Made by a program: the position numbers and the translations under genes. From the NCBI GenBank assembly GCA_023614405.1, contig CM042691.1:172270927-172334926 (forward strand): DNA of 64,000 nt, given 5' to 3'. This document shows positions 44,871 to 54,666 of this stretch, one piece after another. Within the stretch, counting starts at the first letter, position 1; every line of letters starts with the position of its first letter. This DNA is from Avena insularis (Eukaryota > Streptophyta > Magnoliopsida > Poales > Poaceae). The notes under the pieces are model-generated. The model saw only the letters and a list, made by a program, of their open reading frames with translations, ran no database searches and was not told the DNA's origin.

Positions 44871-46497
44871 AACCTTCCCTCCTTAAACAAAATCTCGTCC
44901 TGAGATTTCAAAAGAAGAAAGAAGAAAACTATGATTTAAAAAGATCGGGAAAATCCGTCTTGATGTGATCTTCTCGCTCCTAGGTAGCTTCTTCTTCAGT
45001 GTGGTTAATCCACTGAATCTTGAGAAACTTGATGCTTCCGGTTCTGGTGGTCCTGAAAGCTTCCTCCAAAATATGGATGGTTACTTCGGGATATGTCAGG
45101 TCATCGTTGATCTCTATGGTGCAGTGATCAATATTCTTGAAAACTTCAGTCTTCTCCGGAACTTCAAGGCATTTACGAAGTAACGATATATGGAACACAT
45201 TATGCACGGCTGACATCTCCTCTGGCAGTTCCAATTGATAGAATACTTATCCCCGACGATTCAGAATCTTGAAAGGTCCGATATATCTGGGGGCTAACTT
45301 TCCTTTGTGCTGGAAACGTTGCATTCCTTTCTAAGGCGACACATTGAGATACAAAAAATCTCGGGTATTGAAAGCGAGGTCTCGACGTCTCTTGTCGGCA
45401 TAACTCTTCTGTCTTGACTGGTCGGTCTTGAGGTGCTCACGGATCTTGTGAACTTTCTCTTTTGCTTCTCGTAGGATGTTAGGTCCGAAAATCTGACTCT
45501 CTCCTACTTCCGACCAATTCAAAGGGGTGTGCCACTTCCTTCCATACATCAATTCAAATGGGGCCATATGCAAACTAGCTTGATAACTGTTGCTGTACAA
45601 AAATTCGGCGAACGGCAGACAGTCTTCCCATTTAGATCCATACTCTAGCACACATGCTCTCAACATATCTTCGAGTATTTGATTTACTCGCTACGTTTGT
45701 CCATCGGTCTGAGGGTCATAATCTGTGGTGAAATCTAGTTGGGTTCCTAAACCTTCTTGGACTTTCTTCCAGAATCTCGAGGTAAACTGAGTTCCTCGAT
45801 CCGATACAATGTGCTTGGGGATTCCGTGCAAACTGACGATTCTAGTGATGTATAACTCTGCTAGCTTCGAGCTCTGGTAGGTGGTCTTGAATGGTAAGAA
45901 AAGGGCTCCTTTGGACAATCTATCAACTATGACCCATATAGAATCATTTCCCCTACTAGATGTAGGCAATCCAGGTGATAAAGTCCATTCCAACTGAATC
46001 CCAGTTCCATTCCGAAATCTGCAGTGGTTGCAACAGTCCTGCGGGTCTCTGATGTCCGTCCTTGACTCTTTGAGAAATATCACACTTGGCGATGTAGCTT
46101 CCGATTTATCTCTTCATCTTATGCCACCAAAATTGCTCCTTCAGATCCTGATACATCTTTGTTCCTCTGGGGTGGATAGAATAAAGAGTATCATGGGCCT
46201 CCTTCAAAATAACTTCTTTCAACTCTAAATCGTCTGGTACACAGAGACGTCCTTTGTACCACATAACTCCTTCATCCTCGGTGAATCCGGGTACTTTGCT
46301 TGTACCGATGCAATGTTTGATTCCGTTGATACTAGCATTTCCTTTCTGCGCCTCCTTGATCTGACTGATCAAATTGGATTGAAGTGCTATGCTAGACAAA
46401 AATCCTTCACTTACTAATTCCATTCTAAAGTCTTCCATCTCTTTGTGAAAACTTGGTTGCTCCTTCAGAATCATGGAGTTCAAGCGGCACGGCAATC
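44871..46497 (-). pseudogene. Second, partial internal copy of C (integrase and chromodomain-like tail)
   Basis: Homologous to 25046-26605 in the same order: RNase H/integrase linker ([20 protein letters not shown]), HHCC region (HDTLYSIHPRGTKMYQDL), core (LSPGLPTSSRGNDSIWVIVD, IVSDRGTQFTSRF), DMLRACVLEYGSKWEDCLPF region, GPF region, and a better-preserved tail (DDLTYPEVTIHILEEAFRTT, SIKFLKIQWINHTEEEAT). A TAG that replaces a Trp codon ends the tail at 44980. Everything 5' of this point (gag, protease, RT) was removed by the deletion at 46494. It contains the PPT and hairpin at 44871-44908. Confidence 0.85.
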
Positions 46498-46524
46498 ATT
46501 GTTCAACATTTTTGGGATGTTACA
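46494..46524 (-). repeat. Terminal LTR stub of C
   Basis: Last 31 bp of the LTR (AATCATTGTTCAACATTTTT through GTTACA) joined to internal sequence. The internal continuation expected is GGCAATCTTCTAAG; the LTR reads GATAATCATTG, so the join used AATC. TSD ACAAA follows. Confidence 0.85.
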
Positions 46525-46529
46525 ACAAA
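46525..46529. repeat. TSD of element C, right (ACAAA)
   Basis: Second copy of the 21128-21132 duplication, followed by B's zinc-knuckle ORF. Confidence 0.9.
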
Positions 46530-47200
46530 TGTAGGGAAACTTCCTTGGTTCTTAGAACGGTTCCTAGGATAACGTCCACGTTTCCTATTTTGCTCACCAA
46601 ATTTGGTTACATTATATGGAGGTGCATACAGAGATTTGACTTTGTCTTCATCATCCTTTGTAGAAGTTGTACCTTCATGGGTGTTTCCAAAGTCTTGATG
46701 TATTCCATGCTTAGCTTGATGTTTCATCTGTTGAACTATTGATAGATGTGGCATTGGACATGAACATGATCATTTCCTTCACACAGGAAACGTGTAACTT
46801 GAGATGTGGGGCATTGGACAGCTGGATGGTTCTCATCACAATTTGGGCACTAGTCAATATTCTCTTTATAAGTGTGTCCTATGTCTCCACAGATTTTGCA
46901 GGTTTGAGTTCTTCCCACAATATCATCCTTGAAATCATGGTTATCACAATTCCTTTGGGAAGGGTTGCTTCTCATGTTGATCATCTGATTGGTCATCCTT
47001 TGCAACAATTGGGATTGGGATCCCAAGAACTTTAGCATGATTGGCTCTAACTTAGTGTTGTTGTGATTGTTGGCTAAAAACTAGGTTGTCACTTGATTCC
47101 ACTTAGTTCGGGCTGTTAGCAGTTGTACTATCATGTGCATCTCGAGGTTGTTGTTGTCACCATCCTTGATGTTGGAGTTATGGTCTCTTGGAGAAGTCAT
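46530..47200 (-). pseudogene. Zinc-knuckle protein of B, N-terminal part
   Basis: Met at 47200 (MTSPRDHNSNIKDG) aligns with N1's Met at 9233. The following Gln/Asn-rich region (LKFLGSQSQLLQRMTNQMIN) and the first knuckle CKICGDIGHTYKE correspond to N1. A stop near 46850 and frame shifts precede the 46754-46503 ORF (GNTHEGTTSTKDDEDKVK, then SFPTFVV), whose last residues continue at 21127 across element C. Relative to N1 one knuckle region is replaced by a basic stretch (NRKRGRYPRNRSKNQG). Confidence 0.7.
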
Positions 47201-47626
47201 CTGCTTGGGTTGGGTTGGAATTAGAATAGACAAAAGATTTCTAGGGAAAGAATTCTACTCATACACAAAAATTCACACAAAACAATGTACAGGCAATCAC
47301 AATCATGCATTCTACTCAAACAACAAGGTTCAAGCATATTCTAGGCAAACAAAATATTATTGCCATACCACATAGGTGGGTATGATCAATAAAAGATCAG
47401 TAAATCGATTTTTAAATGAAACACTAGCATGGTGGTCCAAGTATAATGTATCACTTGAGATCATTCAATCCTTCTTCTTAGCTATTACATCAGGAACAAG
47501 ATCATGGTTTCCTTGGAAGAAATTATTGCATCTTGGTCAAAAAGTTCAAAGGTGATGTCTATAATGGTTCTTCATGAGTTGAGTTTCCTTAGTCTTCAGG
47601 TCTTGAGTATTATTCTTATCTCACTT

Positions 47627-47740
47627 GAAGTCCTTAGTGATGTCCAACTTGAAGTCCTTGGTGAAACTAAAGCTGAAGTCCTTTGAGATGTTTAAGATGA
47701 AGTCATTGGTGATGTTGAAGTCCTTGCTCATGTTGAAGTC
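47627..47740 (-). repeat. Phased GAAGTC array in B leader
   Basis: + strand GAAGTC starts at 47627, 47651, 47675, 47699, 47717 and 47735: intervals 24, 24, 24, 18, 18, all multiples of six. The sense strand reads as a peptide with repeated KDF (KDFNMS, KDFNIT, NDFILNIS, KDFSFSFT, KDFKLDIT, KDFK) ending in TGA near 47624. It lies between the PBS (47901) and the zinc-knuckle start (47200). The array is shared with N1. Confidence 0.7.
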
Positions 47741-47900
47741 TTTTTCCATCAAGTTGGAAAAGGGAGAGATATAGAAACAAAACAAAATGCTGAGGAAGAG
47801 TTTAAAAGATTGTTTGTAAATAAGTTAGAACAAATACAAATCCTATTTTTCTAAGGGGTTTTGTCCAATCCTAGGGTTACAATGCTATAGGAAACACAGT

Positions 47901-47912
47901 TCTCTGATACCA
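47901..47912 (-). promoter_or_regulatory. B primer binding site (tRNA-iMet)
   Basis: Minus strand TGGTATCAGAGA, two bases inside the 5' LTR (47915). One mismatch at the last position. Confidence 0.85.
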
Positions 47913-47914
47913 TC

Positions 47915-50900
47915 TGTAGAGGCATGAACTCAATAAGGTACATGTCCCTGTGTTTACACTGCTAGTCCCTGGATCGAATAGCTAGCACCAATAGTTTAAG
48001 ATGTAATATCAAGAAACAAAGGTCATATTACAACTCATAACCAGGAATAAAATAGTTCATTACAACTTACATAGATGATATGGATATCTTATTATAGAGC
48101 AGCAGATACAACTATAAAGCATGGAGTCCTTCATCTTCAGGTGATACCCTTGTTCACCCAACAAGTTTTAACTTAGAGAAATTAGAATGATGAGATATTC
48201 TGCTTCAATGTCTTGATGCTCAAAATTAACCGTAACCGGGGACACGGCTAAGTACTGATTTTTACCCTCTAGAGAGGTGGTGCACTTTCCCCACAAGACT
48301 CGACATGCATCGAGGTGAGACTTTTCAGAATCAATCCCTCATACCACCATGGACGCGTTCCATCCTATCACCACTACCACCTTCTGTCCATATGGCTGAG
48401 TTCTTGCAACTTAGTTGGTCAAGGCAGAGCCCATATACCATTGGCTACACTGGAAGCTTTTGCGACAAGAATGTATCCAATCTCTTTGTTCCTGGGTGGC
48501 CATCCACAAGTGACATACACCAGGGTAAACCATAGAAATGGGCCCTGGGTAACCACTCAACAAAAATCCATCCATACAAGTCCCATTTCCACCCAGGTGT
48601 TTCATTAACATCATTTTTTTCATTAGTCCAAAACAATATTTGTATTTTCATAAGACATGATATCATGATTTCCACCCATAATTCTATATAACTAGACTAA
48701 GCATTCTAAACTTACCATGTCTCATATGTTTAGGAAATACTACCAAGGTAGATACTATAAGTTTAGAATAGCATAGAAATATACAAAATAGTCCTATCAT
48801 GCATACTACAAAAATATTACTAATGCAATATTGAAAAGATAGGACTTTTGATGAACAAAGTATCACTTTCCTTTTTAGTATAAAATATAGGTACTCTCCT
48901 TGATCTTGCAAATGTCACACTCCTAAAGGTTCACTACAACAATACAAACAAGAAAAAAGCACACACTTAAAACTACCACACAAAATAACAAAACAAAACA
49001 AGAAAATAAAGAAATGCATGCAAGCATGCAAAAGGTTATTTTATTGAAAAAGTTGTTCCTACCAAGGCTATAAACATTGCAAACACCTACTGGTCCTTTT
49101 TATAAAAGTGGAATTCTATTTGGAACCAAGTTAGTGCAAATAAGTCATTTAAATAATTTTTCTTTTGTTAGCAAAGCTTTTATTCAAAGAGATAATTTCT
49201 AGTGTCATAAAATTAAATTATTAATTTCAAATGTTAGTGTTTATGGTCAGAGGAGTTAAAACAAAACCAATTGAACAAGGATTCATTCAAAAATAATTTT
49301 TAGAACAATTTTTATAGCCAAAATAGCCCTAAATAAGTATGTGCATAAAACTCTAATTTTTCAGAATCAAATGACCAAAGTAAGGCCATATATGCAAATT
49401 TCACATTTTTATGAATCCATAGACACCAAATTTGCATTTTTCTGATTTGTAGATTAAAAGTTATAAATTTTACAAGTTTAATCATCTAATAGATCAAATC
49501 TGGATTTTAAATCTAGAACACAGACACGTGGCCTGTTCCTATTGGTTGGTACCGCTTCGGCATGATCAGCATTATGAGTCATTATATATAAGTGGAATCG
49601 CACATCTCAGATGGATTGATATAGTTTCGGTAAGTGGTCTAATCTAGGCCCTAGGATACACATCCGATGGACCTGAGCGTGCTCGCCAGGGACGTGCGGA
49701 CTTGGTGGCGGTGTACCAGCGGTTTATAGGGTTAAGGGGGAGGGAGCCAAATGTTACCGAGGTTGTGGGATTGAGGCGAGCTCAGGGGTGGTCATAGTAG
49801 AGGAAGGGGCGCACATATTCAGTCGTAATTCGTCCCCGGATTTCGTTCGCCGTCGGTGGCTTGTAGATGGAGCCGTTGCCGAGCGTCTAAGGAATAAGCA
49901 AGCAAAAGAAAGGCATCCGTGAGTGCGCCTGAGGGTAGAGGTCACAGCAGTGCAAGGCAGAGGGAAAGGCATGGTCGGGGCTCACCAGAAATTTCTCGCC
50001 AGAGTTGTGTTCGTCATCGGTTGTTCACAATCAAATACAAAGCCAAGCCTACAGGGTCATAATAAATCAAACGGTGAAATGGAGAGGAGGGAGTGGGGGT
50101 TAAGAGGACGGGGCCGGGGAAGGAAATCAAGCCGCGGATCAATGGGATTTAAGCAAATTCAATTGGGGAAACGACAGAGAGGGGGGATGTGTTCAACGCG
50201 CGAGGTTGACGATGGGGTGATGTGGCAGTGGGGCCCGTTGGTCAGTGAGGGGGTACTGGGAGAGCGCGTTGAGAAAAACCTGCGGGGAGAGAGGGGAGTG
50301 GCCGGGGTGGGCTTAGTGGGATAGATGCTGGGCTGGGCTAGGCTGCTGGCATGTTTTTTTCTTTATTCCTTTTCTTTTTCTATTTTTCTGTTTTTAAACA
50401 AATCATTTGATTCGAACCTCAATTTAAATACAAATCTTCTCCAATATTTTCAGTAGGTTTTATACCAATTATTAGTGTATTATTTAGTCCAATTAAAATA
50501 TTTTTTAATCAATTAATATTCATTTAAAATTAAGTGATGCATATTGGATTTTATTTAAATAAAAATTTGAATATGGTTCATATGCCCATAAAATTTTATT
50601 TAAATTAACTTTTATCCTTTTATGTTATTTAATAAACTTTTATTCCATTTACTTATGGATTTTAGCCCTGGTTTAAATTATCTTTGCAATAATTCTTATT
50701 TATTTATTTCTTTCTTTGTCTTATAAAATTTATATCTTTTTATTTGTAGCTCCAAAAATAGTGATTCCAATTTGTACAATTCGATTTAGTAATTATTTAT
50801 CTTTTTATATCCTTTAGAATTATTTTGCTCATAATTAAGTGTTGATTTTAGCTATGAGCTTTATTATCCTTCGAATACTTTCTTTTATCTTATTGAAATC

Positions 50901-51301
50901 ATAAGTTTTTATACATGGCTCCAAATGGAGTGAAATCAATTCCCATGATTTTGTGATATTTTTGTTTACCATTATTGTTTATTTAGGAATGTTGTTGCTA
51001 AATTTTTATATGGAACAAAGCCATAGTCTTGGAGTGATCTTGATGATGATTTCTTTTATTAGGGTTTAGGGTTTAGGTTTATCCTTTCCAAGTGTTCAAA
51101 ATCAAGATACATTCCATGTATGAATGCATTTGATCTGTTTGAAAATTTATTTGTTGATTTTTCATTCAAGTTTTGTTCAATTAAGGTTTTGATGTTTGCA
51201 TTCAGAAGCAAACGTTTCTTTTCCCCCTAAATTTCAACATTTGTTTCTTTTGTTTGTTTATTTTTCACATCTCAAAATTTGCAAAATTTTGCGATGTGAT
51301 A
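47915..51301 (-). repeat. B 5' LTR (3.4 kb)
   Basis: Starts TGTAGAGGCATG; ends GATGTGATA, a C-to-T change of the expected TGTGACA. Relative to the other LTR it lacks about 100 bp around 48140 and a stretch near 50060. The GC-rich part is about 49640-50350. ORF 49923-50324 lies in it and is not conserved in frame. The candidate TSD after it is GTGCA (51302-51306). Confidence 0.85.
48236..48294 (-). promoter_or_regulatory. Palindrome module, B 5' LTR (partly decayed)
   Basis: Palindrome 1 reads CCTCTAGAGAGG on the + strand (48266-48277), still able to form a 5-bp stem. Palindrome 2 is reduced to an AGTACT core (48251-48256). The GTGG...CCAC hairpin with AAAGTG is intact. Confidence 0.5.
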
Positions 51302-51565
51302 GTGCACATAGTACACGTCTCTCATTTTGTTGCACGGTTGCTTGTTGGACATGAGTAATTCCATTTATATATGAACACACGAGTAATAGGTAGTAGTAGT
51401 AGTTCATCCTCCTATTTTCCTTTGAAAATACTATGTTGAAATGAAAGCTGTAAAAAGAAAACCCTCTGGCCAAACTGATGTGACTAGACCATACTGCACC
51501 CCTGATACGTAGGAGTAGCTCTATGGCATGTTAGTCTAATATACAGTAAAGTCTAGGAGGCGGTG
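51302..51565 (+). other. Flanking DNA between B and the F-box-like remnant
   Basis: Non-transposon-looking sequence with no ORF. It could be promoter and 5' UTR of the downstream gene remnant. No clear TATA is assignable beyond TTTATATATGAAC at about 51362-51374. Confidence 0.4.
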
Positions 51566-52620
51566 ATGTCCTCGATGGTGTTGTTGACAGAGAAACTAAG
51601 TAAAATCTCCCTCCTCTTATTTTTTCTTTGCCTCTCCATCTTCTTCTCCCAGTCCCCAGAACCCAGTCCTTACTCCGCCCACTATCTCCCCCATACTGTC
51701 TCTCTTATCACCTATTCCTTGCATAACGGCCCCCCCCTCCAAAAAAAACCAATCACACTTGCATCCGCCTACTCCGTCCAAATCCATTTGGTCGTGACGG
51801 ACGATTTGAAGCTCAGTGGGCGATGCAATTTGGATCAACTCAGCGCGGACGATGTCAATCTCATCGTTCAACGTCTAGAAATTTCTAACACCGTTAGGCT
51901 AGCCGCATGCTGCAAGATGTTGTACAATCATATCGGTGATAACGAAGGTATGAAATACTGGTTCGTCAAGAACTCTGACGATTAGATGGAAAATCGTGTG
52001 CGTGAAACGGTGTACGACGTGGTGCCCCTCGACGATCCACGGCGCACCGCCATCCTTCCATTCATGCACGACAAACTTTGGGTGGGCATGAACGGTGAAT
52101 AGGTCGCCTCCGTTGATTTAAGCGGGGTCTGGTGCCTAGCAAACATCTACACATATCGAGTAATCAACATTCCATCGACATATACTTGTGGCATATATAT
52201 GATATAACAGGTAATGCTACTAGCCAGCCAGGGTTCCCACAGTTACCTCTACCTATTTTTATACTCATCAAAACTTTGTTTTATTGGCGAATCTGCAGGT
52301 ATGGAGAAAAGTATGAAAAGTCAAGGGATGAATGTCTTGACATGTTGAAGATCATAATCTGCAAAGTGCCCACAAAAGCTGGGGGTTATACAGACTACAA
52401 GATCCTCGTGTTGTTCGATAGTAAAATTGCATACCTGGAAGGCGGTAGCGAAGTTTGGAGATGTCTGGACTATTCAGGTCAAGGAAGACAACAGTACCAT
52501 GATACCATTGAACCTGGTGGCCTCATTTTTGCTGTCACAGTTGAAGTATGCACCTACTGTTGGGATCTCACATTGGAAGGTAATTCTAGTTCCATGATAC
52601 ATTGTGAGTGATTTAGTGAA
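51566..52620 (+). pseudogene. F-box-like gene remnant (DUF295-like C-terminus)
   Basis: First in-frame ATG at 51566; the CT-rich stretch that follows may really be 5' UTR. The F-box-like segment is LDQLSADDVNLIVQRLEISN...VRLAACCKMLYN. Two in-frame TAG codons follow (51983-51985 and 52100-52102; the second is probably from TGG). A second piece (52300-52580) reads KYEKSRDECLDMLKIIICKV, YKILVLFDSKIAYLEGGSEV, YHDTIEPGGLIFAVTVEV, like the C-terminal DUF295 domain of grass F-box proteins. A possible intron ends at TCTGCAG (52298). F-box proteins are substrate adaptors of SCF ubiquitin ligases. It looks broken; the 3' end may lie beyond the Copia elements. Confidence 0.5.
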
Positions 52621-52771
52621 GTTTTTCTTTAACTACCTTGTTTATGCTTTATCATTCATATGGCTGAATGAGCACACCTTTTATGTCCTAAAAAATATGA
52701 ATGGACCATTGCTACAAATGAATTAGTACCAATAATAATTCTTTCAAAATTATAGTGTATGACGACGTCCC
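52621..52771 (+). other. DNA between gene remnant and element E
   Basis: AT-rich, no ORF; possibly intron or 3' flank of the F-box-like remnant. Ends GTCCC (52767-52771), the candidate left TSD of element E. Confidence 0.35.
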
Positions 52772-54666
52772 TGTAGGGGTTCGTAGCATGGAAAACAAAA
52801 AATTTCTACCGCATGCACACAAACAAGCCAAGATCTATCTATTAGATTGTAGCAACGAATCGATAGAAGCACTCACCCTCGAAGATTCCAAAGCGGTTAA
52901 CGAGAGTAGATTCTTGTGGGTGATGTAGTCGTACACTTGCCGATCTCAAGATCGCGTAGACGATCCTTCCGACATTGCGTTCCGACAGCGCTTCCGTAGT
53001 CGGTCACACGTTCGGTACTCGATGAATACCTTCCTCTCCCTTGTTTCAGCAGGCATCGGAGGTTGCAGTTCTCCCCTTGCGATTCCGACAGCACGGCGGC
53101 GTGGTGTCGGAAGTAGAGGGAAGATCCCGCAGGGCTTCGCCTAAGCCGGTGCGAGTTATGGTGGATTAGGGTTTCCCGGAGATCTAGGGTTTAGAAGTCC
53201 GGGAGGAGGAGGTGGTGTCGGCGGCGGCTAGGGCGGCGTGACAGAACCGGCAGCCACATGGCGCAGCAGCGGTGGCAAGGCTCGGGTGAAGAGGCGGTAG
53301 GGCTTGTAGTGTTGGGGCATCCCTCCCCTTATATTTATGAGAGGGAGGGGCAGCCTTGGGAGGGGTGGGTTTGAATCCAAACCCAAACCCAAGTTGGATT
53401 GAGAGAAGGACTTGTTTCTTCTCCCACTAGGAAACCATTGTTCCTGTTTGACTTTTCAAACTTCCCGTTTGACTTTTAATTTAGAGCTTTATTTCTCTCT
53501 TGCGAATGCCAACACCAAGTGACCTAGGATATGATCCAATCATTCCACATATGCATGACACATTCATGGACCATTCCCCTTCCGGTCCGGTGAACCTTCT
53601 AGACCCTTCTAGAACCTCTCCGATGAAACCATCGGAAACTTTCCCGAACTCCAAAATTGGACTTTCCTTATATGAATCTTATTCTCTGGACCATTCCGGA
53701 TCTCCGGATCTCCGGATCTCCTCATGATATCCCGGATCCAATCCGAGACTCCGAATAATATTCGGTATCCCTACTAACATTCCATATCTACTAAACAACA
53801 TCGAATCCTTAAATGTGTCTCCCTACGGTTCGTGAATTATGCGGACATGATCGAGACACTTCTCCAATCAATAACCAATAGAGGAATCTGGAAATTCATA
53901 TGGCTCCCACATATTTCTATGATTACTTTGCGATCGAATGAACCACTTACATACGATACCAATTTCCCTTTGTCTCATGATAGTTTACTTATCCGAGGTT
54001 GTCATCGTCGGTATCTCTGCATACCTAGTTCAATTTCGTTACTGATAAGTACTCTTTTATCATTCCCGTGATATGTGATCCCTTGTGAACCAGTCACATG
54101 CTTGCAAGCTAATTGGATGACATTCCACCGAGAGGTCCCTGAGTAAATCTATCCGTCATATGGATGGACAAATCCCACTCTTGATCCATGTGCCTCAACC
54201 CATACTTTCTGAACACTCAATGCCACCTTTATAGCCACCCAGTTACGGTGTGGTGTTTGATGTCATCAAAGTATCCTTCTGGTGATGGTGATTAGCATGA
54301 TCTCATGGTCGAAGGAATTAGGTTACTATGTATCAGAAAGCTTATAGCAAACGAACTATTGAGATGACTTGATCTTAATGCTACGCTTATCTATAGGAGT
54401 ATGTCCATCATATCATTCTCCTACTGATATGATCCTGTTGTTAACAACATCTCAATGCTCATGATCGGGAAACCACGATCATCTATTAACCAACAAGCTA
54501 GTATTACAAAGAGGCTTTACTATGGATTTTAATTTGGTTTACAAATCACACAAGTATTAATGTTTCTAGTTTAATACTGTTATAGCATGAATGTAAACAT
54601 TTATCATAAACACAAAGATATAATAATAACCACTTTTACCATTGCCTCTAGGGCATATCTCCAACA
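52772..54666 (-). repeat. E 3' LTR (1.9 kb)
   Basis: TGTAGGGGTTCG...TCTCCAACA on the + strand; the sense start TGTTGGAGATATGCCCTAGA is typical of the BARE/Angela group. A TATA-like element is at 53329-53339. Short TCCGGATC repeats (about 53695-53720). No gene. Confidence 0.9.
53329..53339 (-). promoter_or_regulatory. E LTR TATA-like box
   Basis: Minus strand CATAAATATAAGGGG in the GC-rich second half of the LTR, the position where BARE-type LTRs have their TATA. Confidence 0.55.

Larger units (their letters stand above)
21133..46524 (-). mobile_element. Element C: Tekay/Del-like Ty3/Gypsy chromovirus, composite with second partial internal copy
   Basis: In + order: LTR 21133-25045, internal 25046-40922 (interrupted by D at 28868-38948), LTR 40923-44870, partial internal 44871-46497, LTR stub to 46524, flanked by TSD ACAAA. 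The minus-strand pol order is gag, protease, RT, RNase H, integrase, chromodomain-like tail. The extra internal and the 31-bp terminal stub mean this was LTR-int-LTR-int-LTR, later shortened by a deletion between AATC motifs. This is the only near-full pol set in the left 51 kb. Confidence 0.9.
17095..51301 (-). mobile_element. Element B: long-LTR non-autonomous element, host of A and C
   Basis: Same architecture and family group as N1: long LTRs, a short internal region with a multi-zinc-knuckle ORF, and a PBS on the minus strand. The LTRs are 17095-20500 (visible part) and 47915-51301; internal parts are 20501-21132 and 46530-47914, split by element C. The left LTR is interrupted by element A, so its outer end should lie left of the window. 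About 9% divergence between LTRs (one 190-bp stretch by eye) makes it the oldest element of the stack. Confidence 0.85.

Noticed and set aside
47627..47740. CRISPR-like or satellite array
   Set aside because: Units are 18-24 bp with only a six-base constant core, inside a retroelement leader of a plant; no spacer/repeat structure.
51566..51660. Signal peptide at the N-terminus of the F-box-like ORF (hydrophobic LLLFFLCLSIFF)
   Set aside because: The DNA is a CT-rich stretch typical of a 5' UTR, and an F-box protein would not be secreted; the real start is probably downstream.
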